Source of the DNA: Robertmurraya dakarensis
GTDB taxonomy: Bacteria; Bacillota; Bacilli; Bacillales; Cytobacillaceae
Direction: 5' to 3'
Assembly: GCF_900156875.1 (NCBI RefSeq)
Contig: NZ_LT707409.1
Coordinates: 1,099,789-1,163,788 of the forward strand
DNA: 64,000 nucleotides
Of the stretch, positions 16,381 to 25,558 are shown piece after piece (within the stretch, counting starts at the first letter, position 1; the number at the start of each line of letters is the position of its first letter). The translations under genes were made by a program, and so were the position numbers. The notes beneath the pieces are model-generated. The model saw only the letters and a program-made list of their open reading frames with translations. It did no database searches and was not told the origin of the DNA.

Positions 16381-18030
16381 GTGTTCAATCAGATAAAATT
16401 TTTCGTAATGTTTTGTTTTGTGGTTGTGCTGGCGGTTATAAATTCTGAACAAGTATATTCTTCTGAATTACCTCAAGAGAAGGCTTCCATTTCCTTACCA
16501 AACTCTGCACAATTAAATTTGGAAGTACAAGGAAAACTACTGCAAAAAAGCAATAGTAGTCAAAATAAAAATATTCGTTCGAAGGATATAACTACTGTTT
16601 ATGAAGTTGTTGAAGATCATAAGAATGTTGGTTCACTTAATGTAACCATTAGAGAATTAGATAACGGAGATTTTTTCATCTTCACCCAATTAAAGAATAA
16701 TAGCAGCAATGGATATGACGCTTCCATATCAATGCCTATAAGCGGAAATGTAAGGTACAATCTGACTGATTTTGAACGAACGGAAATTCAACGTGAACAT
16801 CATCATGTGTATGGAATTGACCCAACAACCTATCCTGTTGGTCTATTGAAGGTTAGAGAATATGATCAATTGGTCACTAATATGATGATTAGTCGAAACT
16901 ACGTTTCAAAAGAACTTGTAAAAGAATATGAAAATGGAGAGAAGAGTGTGCTCCGTGAATTGACAAGTGAGAATAAAGCTTTGAATTTAGCTATGGATAA
17001 TAGTGGTCTCACTGTCACTCTTCCACTCCATTCAACAGGCAATGATCTATCTGAAAATTGGATGCTGGTGTCTAAAGAGCCTCTTTTTAAGGATAAGGAA
17101 GTTCTGGATGAATGGATAGCGCGAACATCAAAACAATATACCGAAATTAATAAATGGTTTACAGCGAAAGGACCTTACAGCAAACTCCCTTGGTCCATCG
17201 AACCTGGAACGACGTTAGGATATGGGCGTAATCTTGTAACCGTTCAAGATAAAAAAGCATTAAATCACTATGATGCTACAAAGGAAAGATATTTCTATGA
17301 TCTCATTTTAAACTCTGTTGCGAATTTATTTATCTTTCAGGGAGAGAAAGAGGGATTATGGGAAACAGAATACACAAGTACATGGCTGAAAAGGGATTAT
17401 GGTATAAATGCGCCATATGTTGATACAAGACACAATGAAAATATAGCGCTATTTTTGAAGCATACGGGGGAATTACTAGATATCGATGAGCTAAAGAAGG
17501 CCAATATTATGTATGCTGACTTCTTGGTTAACCAGGTGGAGATTGGAAACATCATTGAAATACCAAATGGCGGTTATTTTGTGACAGATTATTATTCCCC
17601 CCAGCAGACAAGAAAGACACATGTTTCCTTAAACCACGCTTTAGGAGAAATGAACTTTTTATTAGAGACCTATCAACAAACAAAGAAAAAAGCCTATTTA
17701 GAAGTAGCAAAAAATATGAGATTGGCAGTAGAAAATATTGGAGAAAAGTGGGTGCGCGATAACGGTGATGTATGGTACCAAATAAATGGCGATCTCACCT
17801 TTGGAGGCACAGACTACCCTTTATTAACATTAGAAGATCTATTGAAATCACAAAAGCATTGGGAGGAAGCGGGAGAAAAGAGAAGTGACATGTTTGATCT
17901 GCTCATTCGTTCTAAAACAAAATATCTTGTTGATAGCAAACAAGAAATTCTTGGTCATGTAGCGAATGCACTTGCCGAACAAGGGTTTGAGGAAATAATT
18001 GATGGCTACGAAAATATTTCAAAGTTTTAA
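16381..18030 (+). CDS. Secreted protein with alpha-helical toroid-like C-terminal region
   Basis: Protein of 549 aa starting at GTG 16381, 5 bases behind GGAGGTG. An N-terminal signal peptide (FFVMFCFVVVLAVINSEQVYSSE) indicates export. Residues 60-220 are strand-rich and rather polar. From about residue 260 the sequence is helical with repeated aromatic/acidic motifs (SIEPGTTLGYGRNLVT, APYVDTRHNENIALFLKHTG, HVSLNHALGEMNFLLE), reminiscent of alpha/alpha-toroid glycan-active domains such as the C-terminal domain of glucuronyl C5-epimerase. That resemblance is by eye only. It stands alone between a promoter and a terminator. A role in cell-wall or exopolysaccharide metabolism is possible. Confidence 0.65.
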   Translation: MFNQIKFFVMFCFVVVLAVINSEQVYSSELPQEKASISLPNSAQLNLEVQGKLLQKSNSSQNKNIRSKDITTVYEVVEDHKNVGSLNVTIRELDNGDFFIFTQLKNNSSNGYDASISMPISGNVRYNLTDFERTEIQREHHHVYGIDPTTYPVGLLKVREYDQLVTNMMISRNYVSKELVKEYENGEKSVLRELTSENKALNLAMDNSGLTVTLPLHSTGNDLSENWMLVSKEPLFKDKEVLDEWIARTSKQYTEINKWFTAKGPYSKLPWSIEPGTTLGYGRNLVTVQDKKALNHYDATKERYFYDLILNSVANLFIFQGEKEGLWETEYTSTWLKRDYGINAPYVDTRHNENIALFLKHTGELLDIDELKKANIMYADFLVNQVEIGNIIEIPNGGYFVTDYYSPQQTRKTHVSLNHALGEMNFLLETYQQTKKKAYLEVAKNMRLAVENIGEKWVRDNGDVWYQINGDLTFGGTDYPLLTLEDLLKSQKHWEEAGEKRSDMFDLLIRSKTKYLVDSKQEILGHVANALAEQGFEEIIDGYENISKF

Positions 18031-18092
18031 ATAGTTCGGATTGGATTACTAGAGCAGGATTTCTTATGCCCCTTAGAGCATCTTTCGAGCGT

Positions 18093-18128
18093 AAAAGGAG
18101 AAAACATTTAAATGTTTTCTCCTTTTTT
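18093..18128 (+). terminator. Strong intrinsic terminator
   Basis: A 17-bp palindrome (AAAAGGAGAAAACATTT with its exact complement) ends in a T-run. It lies 62 bases after the secreted-protein gene and may also serve the convergent DMT gene. Confidence 0.85.
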
Positions 18129-18182
18129 ATTGCTAATTATCGTAAGTCCAGTATCAAGTTTCTCTCCTAAGTAGTACAGTTG

Positions 18183-19151
18183 TTAGGAGGTCCGCTCACG
18201 CAATTTGGTTTGAACATGCACTTTGGATTCTTTCTTTTGTGATATTCGTACAAAAATATTATTAGACACAAGCGAAACAATGATAAAGACCGTACCAATG
18301 AGATCGAACGATGTTACAGGACTTCCTTGGATGATCGCAATTAAAAGGGTTGTAACGGGAACAAAGTTAATAAATAGGAGCCCATTTAATGGTGATAATA
18401 TTCCCACACCGATATTCCAGCCAAGTAATGCAATGACACCAGGGAAAATTGTCATAAACAATAAATGCGGGCTCACAATTTTAATAGCTTCTACCGATGG
18501 AACTGATATATATCCTGTAAATGTTACCCCTGCGGTTACCACAATAGCTGTAACCGTACCTAGTAAACAACTTAGGGTTGAATACCGTAAAGCTGACCAG
18601 CCCCTAAACTTACTGCCGCCCATTGTGTAAATGACCCACCCAATAACGGCAATGAGGATAAGCAGGGAAGGGATGATATCTTCCGTTGCTCCTAAAAATG
18701 CTTTAATATCCCCTTTTGTTATTACTAACACAGCACCGATAAAGGACACAATTACACAGAGTAATGTAAAAAGATGGGGGCTTTTCTTAAAGATCACCCA
18801 TGCAATCACGATTGATATCATTGGCATTAATGATTCCATAATTGATGCCACCATTACTCCTGGTTCTCCTAATAAATCCTCTCCCCAAAAGATGAAAAGA
18901 TTATAAACCGTAAAGGCCATTGTGCCGTAGAACCATAGCTTGAGACCTTTTCCTTCAAAACGAAAGGCCTTCTTTCCTTCTTTCCATAAAAGCAACACAA
19001 CTAAAATTATCGTAACAGATCCATAACGGATGATTGTAAAATAGAAGGGGTCAATATGTTTGAAGGCCGCATGTGCCACTGGAAACATTGCTCCCCATGA
19101 AACAGCAGCAATAAAACATAAGATGGCTCCTAATAATAAACTATTTTTCAA
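18183..19151 (-). CDS. EamA/DMT-superfamily permease
   Basis: Membrane protein of 322 aa with ten predicted segments in two EamA repeats. The first repeat contains AVSWGAMFPVAHAAFKHIDPFYFTI, and the second contains GWVIYTMGGSKFRGWSALRYSTL. Typical members export metabolites or amino acids. The start is TTG 19151, 9 bases behind GGGAGGT. It is transcribed away from a LysR-type gene across 145 bases, the usual layout of a LysR regulator and its target, so its substrate is probably the LysR inducer or a related compound. Confidence 0.88.
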   Translation of the reverse strand: MKNSLLLGAILCFIAAVSWGAMFPVAHAAFKHIDPFYFTIIRYGSVTIILVVLLLWKEGKKAFRFEGKGLKLWFYGTMAFTVYNLFIFWGEDLLGEPGVMVASIMESLMPMISIVIAWVIFKKSPHLFTLLCVIVSFIGAVLVITKGDIKAFLGATEDIIPSLLILIAVIGWVIYTMGGSKFRGWSALRYSTLSCLLGTVTAIVVTAGVTFTGYISVPSVEAIKIVSPHLLFMTIFPGVIALLGWNIGVGILSPLNGLLFINFVPVTTLLIAIIQGSPVTSFDLIGTVFIIVSLVSNNIFVRISQKKESKVHVQTKLRERTS

Positions 19152-19228
19152 TGATCCTCTACCTCCCTCACTAAGCTGACTTAATTCATTATCTATGTAT
19201 TTAATTATCTTGTAAAACGAATAAAAAT

Positions 19229-19244
19229 AATGATTATTATCATT
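19229..19244. promoter_or_regulatory. AT-rich palindrome in the divergent DMT/LysR region
   Basis: AATGAT-TATT-ATCATT is a 6-bp inverted repeat in the shared intergenic space. It is a plausible LysR-type or Fur-like operator. It matches 14 of 19 positions of the classical Fur consensus by eye, which is weak in AT-rich DNA. Confidence 0.35.
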
Positions 19245-19296
19245 TTTATTGATACCATAGAAAGTAAGAGCGCGAATGATAAAAGGGGGATAACAA

Positions 19297-20151
19297 ATGG
19301 AATTTAAAGACTTAGAGATTTTTCAAAGGGTAGCGGAAAAGGGAACGATCACAGAAGCGGCAAAAGAGTTTCGATATGTGCAATCGAATATTACTTCGAG
19401 AATACAAAAGCTCGAAACGGAATTGAATACACCTTTGTTCAACCGGCATCGCCGCGGTATGAGTTTGACCCCAGAAGGAAAAAAACTCTTAACTTATTGT
19501 GAAAAAATATTACGATTAACAGATGAAATGAAAAAAGCCGTTCAAAGTAAAGACGAACCTCATGGAAAACTAGAAATCGGCACAGTTGAAACTGTCATTC
19601 GTTTACCCCAAATATTATCTACCTATATCAAAAAATATAAAAATGTGGATTTGTCACTATATACAGGAGTCACGGAAAATTTAGAGCAAGATGTTTTAAA
19701 TCATAAGTTAGACGGAGCGTTCGTGACAGAATCAAAGTTTCATTCCGACCTTGTATCACATGAGGTCTTTCAAGAGGAGCTTGTCTTAATTTCTGATAAC
19801 AGTGTCTCTAAATTGGAAGAATTAGAGGGGCTGCCTATTCTATGCTTTAGTGAAGGGTGTGGATATCGATCACGTCTCAGCGCATGGTATAAAGACCATA
19901 ACAAAACGCCACAAAAAATAATGGAATTCGGTACATTAGAGACGATTCTGCGGAGTGTGGCAATGGGACTAGGGATTACATTTGTTCCAAGATCAGCAGT
20001 CTCTCATATGGAACAAAGCGGACTGATCCGATGTCATTTACTTCCAGATCAATATAGTAAAATTAAAACCGTTTTTATAAGAAGAGCAGATACTTACTTA
20101 ACTTCAAGTATTGAAAAATTCATCGAAACAATTGAAATGAATAAGCAGTAA
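19297..20151 (+). CDS. LysR-family transcriptional regulator
   Basis: Regulator of 284 aa. The N-terminal winged HTH is clear (LEIFQRVAEKGTITEAAKEF, then SNITSRIQKLETELNTPLFNR, then MSLTPEGKKLL). From about residue 90 a LysR substrate-binding domain follows. ATG 19297 follows AAAGGGGGATAACAA. It is divergent from the DMT permease and most likely activates it. The inducer is unknown. Confidence 0.92.
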   Translation: MEFKDLEIFQRVAEKGTITEAAKEFRYVQSNITSRIQKLETELNTPLFNRHRRGMSLTPEGKKLLTYCEKILRLTDEMKKAVQSKDEPHGKLEIGTVETVIRLPQILSTYIKKYKNVDLSLYTGVTENLEQDVLNHKLDGAFVTESKFHSDLVSHEVFQEELVLISDNSVSKLEELEGLPILCFSEGCGYRSRLSAWYKDHNKTPQKIMEFGTLETILRSVAMGLGITFVPRSAVSHMEQSGLIRCHLLPDQYSKIKTVFIRRADTYLTSSIEKFIETIEMNKQ

Positions 20152-20166
20152 TTCATTAGAAGCTGT

Positions 20167-20208
20167 AAACGGGGTGGGGAGGACGAAATGTTTTTCCCCA
20201 CCCTGTTT
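20167..20208 (+). terminator. Hairpin after the LysR gene
   Basis: A 13-bp stem (AAACGGGGTGGGG / CCCCACCCTGTTT, one G-T pair) with a 16-base loop. The following T-run is weak (TCTGTGTTC), so termination efficiency is uncertain. Confidence 0.62.
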
Positions 20209-20308
20209 CTGTGTTCAAGATTTTAACAAACAGTTAATTTAAAAGGATTCTATATTTGTTATGTTGAATATATATGTATATGTGATGTTTAAGAAAGGTG
20301 GTAAAGAA

Positions 20309-20959
20309 TTGACAGTAGTTCCTAGAAAGGCGTCGACCGTTGTTTTAATGGATCAGGACTTAAAAACGTATTTAACCAAGCGACCGCTTACGATGAAATT
20401 TTTTGGGGGACATTATGTTTTTCCTGGAGGTGCAATAGAACAAAGTGACCTGGATATAAGTAATGAATACATGAAAGGTCAAAACTTGAATCCAACATTT
20501 GAAAAACCTCATTATGTAGCGGCAGCGAGAGAATTATTTGAAGAAGTCGGGATATTAATAAGTGATGACCTTTCGAATCTGCCTCATGATAAAATCAATG
20601 AGTATCGACAGCTTCTCAAAAATAAAGAAATTTCTTTTTTACAAATGTTAATACAAAAAGATATTACAATTAACCTAGACCGCTTACGTTATTTTGGACA
20701 TCGTGTGACATCAAAAGGAAGACCCATTCGTTTTGATACAAGATTCTTTCTTACACAACTGCCAAAAGGACAAACCCCATTACCTGACTTCAGCGAGATT
20801 GATGAAGCAAGATGGTATACCCCTAAAGAAGCACTAACTGCACATGAAAATGAAGAAATTGCCTTACCTCTGCCTACGATTCTTGCACTGAATTCCATCA
20901 TTGATCATCTGGAAGGAAAACCTTTAATATTACCAGGTCGTAAACCTGAATCCAATTGA
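20309..20959 (+). CDS. Nudix hydrolase with split Nudix box
   Basis: Nudix-superfamily hydrolase of about 216 aa. The protein starts MTVVPRKASTVVLM. The Nudix box is interrupted: FPGGAIEQSD is separated by about 25 residues from AAARELFEEVGIL, which supplies the RExxEE metal-binding helix. This split box is known in NUDT7/NUDT19-type CoA-related Nudix enzymes. TTG 20309 is 7 bases behind AAAGGTGG; in-frame ATGs at 20261 and 20285 lie upstream without a good ribosome-binding site. The substrate may be an acyl-CoA or another nucleoside diphosphate derivative; this is inference. Confidence 0.8.
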   Translation: MTVVPRKASTVVLMDQDLKTYLTKRPLTMKFFGGHYVFPGGAIEQSDLDISNEYMKGQNLNPTFEKPHYVAAARELFEEVGILISDDLSNLPHDKINEYRQLLKNKEISFLQMLIQKDITINLDRLRYFGHRVTSKGRPIRFDTRFFLTQLPKGQTPLPDFSEIDEARWYTPKEALTAHENEEIALPLPTILALNSIIDHLEGKPLILPGRKPESN

Positions 20960-20998
20960 ATGCAGATTCCAAATATATAAATATAATCTATACATGCT

Positions 20999-21034
20999 GA
21001 GGAAGGTGAATAGGCCTTCCTCTTTATTTTAGTT
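20999..21034 (+). terminator. Terminator of the Nudix gene
   Basis: An 8-bp perfect stem (GAGGAAGG / CCTTCCTC) with an 8-base loop is followed by TTTATTTTAGTTT. It lies 40 bases after the stop. Confidence 0.85.
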
Positions 21035-21064
21035 TACATAATCAATAGAAATCATTCTATTTAA

Positions 21065-21093
21065 TTGCATAAAAGAACATTCGTTCGTATAAT
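21065..21093 (+). promoter_or_regulatory. SigA promoter with LexA (SOS)-type box in the spacer
   Basis: TTGCAT (-35) and TATAAT (-10) are separated by exactly 17 bases. The spacer holds AGAACATTCGTTCG (21074-21087), which matches the Bacillus LexA/DinR consensus CGAACRNRYGTTYG at 12 of 14 positions, including both GAAC/GTTC arms. This predicts DNA-damage-inducible expression of the two genes downstream. Confidence 0.7.
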
Positions 21094-21101
21094 AGAGATA
21101 G

Positions 21102-21563
<462 letters not shown>

Positions 21564-21566
21564 TAT

Positions 21567-21938
21567 ATGTGGAAAAAAGGAGAAGGAAAACTAATACAAA
21601 TTCCTGACCCCAGCAGAGTAAAATTTAGAACCAATATTAGTAAATCACTTCTAGAACAACTTAATAGAATTGCTGAAGAACATAACACTTATGTAAACTA
21701 TCTGATTGAAACTGGATTAAGGAACGTTTTATCTCAAAATGTTATAATTTTTAATAAGGAAACTAGACCTAAAGATCGTGTCCAGTATAAAACAACCTAC
21801 GATGAATCATTATTAAACGATGCAAAAGAGTTTGCTAAGAAACATAATCTGTACTTAAATGATTTAATTGAATATAGCGCAAAATTTATTGATTTAGAAC
21901 ATATTAAAAAAAGAGATTACAAACATAGGATTGAGTAA
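21567..21938 (+). CDS. Tandem ribbon-helix-helix-like protein
   Basis: Protein of 123 aa with two related units: KFRTNISKSLLEQLNRIAEE with NTYVNYLIETGLRNVL (about residues 19-56), and YKTTYDESLLNDAKEFAKKH with LYLNDLIEYSAKFI (about 74-107). Each has a short strand and two helices, as in Arc/CopG-type DNA-binding domains. A single chain with two RHH units could fold as a pseudo-dimer. ATG 21567 is 10 bases behind AGGAG. It follows the homing-endonuclease remnant by 3 bases and is probably co-transcribed from the LexA-type promoter. Function unknown; a transcription or accessory-element regulator is plausible. Confidence 0.68.
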   Translation: MWKKGEGKLIQIPDPSRVKFRTNISKSLLEQLNRIAEEHNTYVNYLIETGLRNVLSQNVIIFNKETRPKDRVQYKTTYDESLLNDAKEFAKKHNLYLNDLIEYSAKFIDLEHIKKRDYKHRIE

Positions 21939-21966
21939 AGTGGGGTACTCAATCCCTTATTTTTAA
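21929..21966 (+). terminator. Terminator overlapping the RHH stop
   Basis: A 9-bp perfect stem (GATTGAGTA / TACTCAATC) with an 8-base loop is followed by CCTTATTTTTAATTT. The stem includes the stop codon. Confidence 0.8.
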
Positions 21967-22338
21967 TTTCCTATAACGCCCCCAACATAATATACATTAT
22001 CGGAAGCAATTAAAACAAAGAAAAAGCAGGTCTCAATGACAAAGTATACTTATATTTATGAGACAAAATTTAATTTTTACTTAAATTCAACTTATGATTA
22101 TCTATAGTTTCCATAATAAATCATGGACTTATAACAAATCCTTAATTACAATGCCTATAAAATATCACAAGTAATTTAACAAAATATAAAATTTCGTAAT
22201 TAGCTGTACTGGATGTAAACAAAATAACTTATTTACATATCTAACGCTTGATCCCCCACAATCTTTATGCTTATTTTAGTTAACATAATATTCTCATGAA
22301 AATTACCTCCTGCTGCATAATATGTATGGATATTTCTT
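21967..22338. other. AT-rich non-coding stretch
   Basis: No gene is recognisable on either strand in these 372 bases. GTCTCA near 22032 and TGAGAC near 22060 could pair, but the loop is over 20 bases. It separates the SOS-type islet from the catabolic operon and may be decayed accessory DNA. Confidence 0.4.
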
Positions 22339-22377
22339 GATTTGCCCGAAGAATAATTATCATTCTTCGGGCAAATC
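22339..22377. terminator. 16-bp hairpin at the end of the catabolic operon
   Basis: A 16-bp perfect stem (GATTTGCCCGAAGAAT / ATTCTTCGGGCAAATC) with a 7-base loop lies 30 bases beyond the stop of the acyl-CoA dehydrogenase gene. The T-run is poor on the minus strand and modest on the plus strand (CATTCATTTTA). It may terminate from both sides or protect the operon's 3' end. Confidence 0.75.
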
Positions 22378-22407
22378 CATTCATTTTATATTGTTATAAA
22401 AGGATAA

Positions 22408-23628
22408 TTATTTTGAAACGTTACGCAATCTTTTTAAATCTAACTTTGCAATTGTTTCTTTATGCACTTCATCAGGCCCATCTGCAATACTTAATGCGCG
22501 CAAACCTGCCCACATTTTTGCTAATGGGAATACATCACTGACACCGCCGCCACCATGTACTTGGATGGCTCTGTCAACGACTTTTTGGGCCATGCGTGGT
22601 GCAACCACTTTAATCATCGCAATTTCTTTCCTCGCCACTTTATTTCCAACTGTATCCATCATATAGGCTGCGTGTAGAGTTAGAAGTCTTGCTTGATCAA
22701 TCTCACATCTTGACTCTGCTAACCAACTGCGAATAACACCTTGTTGTGTAAGCGGCTTGCCAAATGGAGATCTTTCTTCTGCCCTCTTAACCATCAATTC
22801 GAACGCGCGTTCGGCCATTCCAATTGCCCGCATACAGTGATGAATTCTCCCTGGCCCAAGACGCCCTTGAGCAATTTCAAAACCTCTTCCTTCTCCTAAA
22901 AGCATATTAGAAGCAGGAACACGAACATCCTTAAATTCAACCAATCCGTGACCATGTGGTGCATCGTCAAACCCAAACACAGGCAATGACCTTTTAATAG
23001 TAATTCCTGGCGTATCCATAGGAACAAGAATCATAGATTGCTGCCTATATGTTTCAGCAGTCGGGTCACTTTTTCCCATAACGATTAGCACTTTACAGCG
23101 GGGATCCATGATCCCTGACGTCCACCACTTTAAACCGTTAATAACATACTCGTCGCCTTCACGTTCAATTCTGGTGCAAATATTTGTTGCATCGGATGAA
23201 GCTACATCAGGCTCAGTCATAGCAAACGCAGACCGTATTTCCCCATTTAACAGTGGTATTAACCACTTTTCTTTTTGTTCTTCAGTGCCGTATTTCACTA
23301 ATACTTCCATATTCCCAGTATCAGGAGCAGCACTGTTAAATACTTCAGGTGCAATAGAAGATCGTCCCATAATTTCTTTTAAATGAGCATATTCTAAGTT
23401 TGATAATCCTGCACCATATTGGGGATCGGAAATAAAGAGATTCCATAATCCAGCTTTTTTTGCTTTCGCTTTCATTTCTTCCATAATAGGAGGAACCTCA
23501 CTCCATCTAGACTCTCCTTCATTGAGCTGGTCACGATAGGTCTGTTCGTTCGGATAAATAACCTCATCCATAAAGACTAGAAGTTTCTCTCTTAATTCTT
23601 TAACTCTATCATTCATTTCTAATAACAT
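22408..23628 (-). CDS. Acyl-CoA dehydrogenase family protein
   Basis: FAD enzyme of 406 aa. It has the acyl-CoA dehydrogenase signatures [16 protein letters not shown] (FAD/substrate loop, about 136-151), [13 protein letters not shown], and the C-terminal FAD-binding [22 protein letters not shown]. The sequence pattern is closest to ACAD10/11-type enzymes by eye. ATG 23628 follows GGGAGGACTTAAT. It is the last gene of the seven-gene operon, 64 bases after the cyclase. Its presence suggests that the pathway produces a CoA thioester, although no CoA ligase or transferase is in the operon. Confidence 0.9.
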   Translation of the reverse strand: MLLEMNDRVKELREKLLVFMDEVIYPNEQTYRDQLNEGESRWSEVPPIMEEMKAKAKKAGLWNLFISDPQYGAGLSNLEYAHLKEIMGRSSIAPEVFNSAAPDTGNMEVLVKYGTEEQKEKWLIPLLNGEIRSAFAMTEPDVASSDATNICTRIEREGDEYVINGLKWWTSGIMDPRCKVLIVMGKSDPTAETYRQQSMILVPMDTPGITIKRSLPVFGFDDAPHGHGLVEFKDVRVPASNMLLGEGRGFEIAQGRLGPGRIHHCMRAIGMAERAFELMVKRAEERSPFGKPLTQQGVIRSWLAESRCEIDQARLLTLHAAYMMDTVGNKVARKEIAMIKVVAPRMAQKVVDRAIQVHGGGGVSDVFPLAKMWAGLRALSIADGPDEVHKETIAKLDLKRLRNVSK

Positions 23629-23692
23629 ATTAAGTCCTCCCTAAATATTATATTTTAGTAAAAACCTCTATCAAAAAAACAAATGATCCTCC

Positions 23693-24496
23693 CTAAGCAA
23701 TCGCAATCGGCCGAACAGGAGATCCCGTCCCACCTTTTATCCTCAAAGGAAGACAAATAAATAAAAATTCATACACTTGGCTGCTTGCTAACGCTTCTAA
23801 ATTCAAAACTTCCATAATATGAATACCTTGTTCCATTAAAAGATAGCGGTGTACGGGCAGTTCATGCGTGGGTTGTTTCTCGTATGCTACCGTGTCGCTG
23901 CCTGTAATTGACATCCCTTGTTGTACTAACCAGCGTGCGCCGGATTCCGTGACGCCTGGTACTCCTTTGTCGCCTGATAAAAATAGTCTTGGATTCGAGT
24001 AATGATTTGCCCACCCGGTTCTAACTAGGACGGCATCATCCTTTTTTAACTCTATTCCTTGATTCTTAACTGCAGACTCTAAAACATCCTCTGTAATTTC
24101 AAAATCATGATCCAGTATATCGACATTAACCAAACTTGGTATATCTAATAACACGCCTCTCTTAATAATGGGCGCTGCATCCATGATACTGTGAACTTTT
24201 AGCCCTTCCGTTTTGGACTGATTCTCCTCGGCGTCAAAACCTCCGTGCAAATGACCATTGCAAGAAATATGTCCAATTGCATCAATATGTGTACCGGTAT
24301 GTGTCCCGCTCGCAAAAAAGTCGTTGGCAGTGGACAAGCCCTTTTCATAAAAGGCATCGTTGTGCATCTTCCCCATTGAATAAATAAAAGGCGCATGTGC
24401 AGAATGATGAGGGACTCCTTGATATAGAGGCTGACCTAATTCAAACACCTGCCCTTCTTTTGGGACTGAAAAAATCGTTGGATCCAGTTGAAACAT
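23693..24496 (-). CDS. Cyclase-family (kynurenine-formamidase-like) metal hydrolase
   Basis: Metal-dependent hydrolase of 267 aa. The family motif appears as FASGTHTGTHIDAIGHISCNGHLHGG (about residues 62-87, the HxGTHxDxPxH region with Gly at the first His position), and the later ITGSDTVAYEKQPTHELPVHRYLL matches the second conserved segment. Members hydrolyse formamides, lactones or cyclic imides. ATG 24496 is behind GGGAGAGG. In this operon it may open a lactone or similar ring made by the enolase-superfamily enzymes. Substrate unknown. Confidence 0.86.
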   Translation of the reverse strand: MFQLDPTIFSVPKEGQVFELGQPLYQGVPHHSAHAPFIYSMGKMHNDAFYEKGLSTANDFFASGTHTGTHIDAIGHISCNGHLHGGFDAEENQSKTEGLKVHSIMDAAPIIKRGVLLDIPSLVNVDILDHDFEITEDVLESAVKNQGIELKKDDAVLVRTGWANHYSNPRLFLSGDKGVPGVTESGARWLVQQGMSITGSDTVAYEKQPTHELPVHRYLLMEQGIHIMEVLNLEALASSQVYEFLFICLPLRIKGGTGSPVRPIAIA

Positions 24497-24530
24497 AAAA
24501 ACCTCTCCCTCTCTCTATTTTTATAAAAAC

Positions 24531-25532
24531 TCAAGAATGAATCTCCCAAACACTTTCATTCAACAAATTTTTAGGCTTAACGCCATTTAACGCATCTAAC
24601 ACTTGCTTTGCTGCAGAAAGTGATAACTTACGATTGGTTTCCTCTGTTAAACCGGCAATATGCGGCGTAGCAATGATTCTTTCATTCAAACGTTCTATTT
24701 CCTCTCGATCAGGAGGTTCAATAGGAAAGACATCAATCCCTGCCCCAGCTATTTTCCCAGATTTAACAGCTTGAACTAATGCATCCTGATCCACTACATT
24801 ACCTCTAGCACAATTGATTAAGAATGACGTTGGTTTCATACACTCCAGAATACTTTGGTCAATCAAGTGATGCGTTTCTGCACTGTAGGGCAAATGAAGA
24901 GAAACATAATCTGCTTTTTCACAAATTTCTCGTACATCACGAAACCGTTCCACGCCATTCTCAATAAACACACCATCCGGAAGCAGTGGATCAAAGGCAA
25001 TAATTTTTACACCAAAACCATTACTAAGAATAGATGCTGTTTCCCTTCCGATATGACCGAAGCCAATAATCCCAACCGTTTTCCCGGTTAGTTCCACACC
25101 AAGATTTTCCTGAAGGAACGATTCTCTGCTATTCCAGCCTTTTTCTTTGAGCGCATTATTGCTCATCACGATCATTTTCCCAAGTGCGAGCATCAATCCA
25201 ACAACATGCTCTGCAACAGGACGCGCACCTACCCCGGCATTGTTAACAACCATGATCCCTTTCCTTGTTGCGCAATCAATATCAATATGATCGGTTCCAG
25301 TGCCGCTTGAAGAAATGATTTTTAAGATTGGAGCAGAATCCAGCAGCTCTTGATCCACCCCAGCAGGAAGCCTTACGATTATGCCGTCAGCATCATGCAG
25401 CTTTGCCAATATTTCATGTGATAATTTCTTTTGTTTTGAGTAAACAACCTCAACTTGCAGACCATTCTCTCTTAAAAAATCTTCCCCAGCACGATGGAGC
25501 ATAGGATTTATCAGCACTACTTTTCTTTGCAA
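24531..25532 (-). CDS. D-isomer-specific 2-hydroxyacid dehydrogenase
   Basis: NAD-dependent oxidoreductase of 333 aa. The Rossmann motif is VGIIGFGHIGRET (about 155-167). Catalytic Arg lies in INCARGNVVD, Glu in FPIEPPD, and His in ATPHIAGLT. The start is TTG 25532, with AAGG about 11 bases upstream. It lies 27 bases after the ThDP-enzyme gene. In this pathway it probably interconverts a 2-keto acid and a 2-hydroxy acid. 3-Phosphoglycerate dehydrogenase-type substrates are unlikely given the context. Confidence 0.9.
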   Translation of the reverse strand: MQRKVVLINPMLHRAGEDFLRENGLQVEVVYSKQKKLSHEILAKLHDADGIIVRLPAGVDQELLDSAPILKIISSSGTGTDHIDIDCATRKGIMVVNNAGVGARPVAEHVVGLMLALGKMIVMSNNALKEKGWNSRESFLQENLGVELTGKTVGIIGFGHIGRETASILSNGFGVKIIAFDPLLPDGVFIENGVERFRDVREICEKADYVSLHLPYSAETHHLIDQSILECMKPTSFLINCARGNVVDQDALVQAVKSGKIAGAGIDVFPIEPPDREEIERLNERIIATPHIAGLTEETNRKLSLSAAKQVLDALNGVKPKNLLNESVWEIHS

Positions 25533-25558
25533 AACATCACGACCTTCATAATCATCTA

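Noticed and set aside
19229..19244. A firm Fur box upstream of the DMT/LysR pair
   Set aside because: It matches only 14 of 19 positions in AT-rich DNA; kept only as a generic candidate operator.
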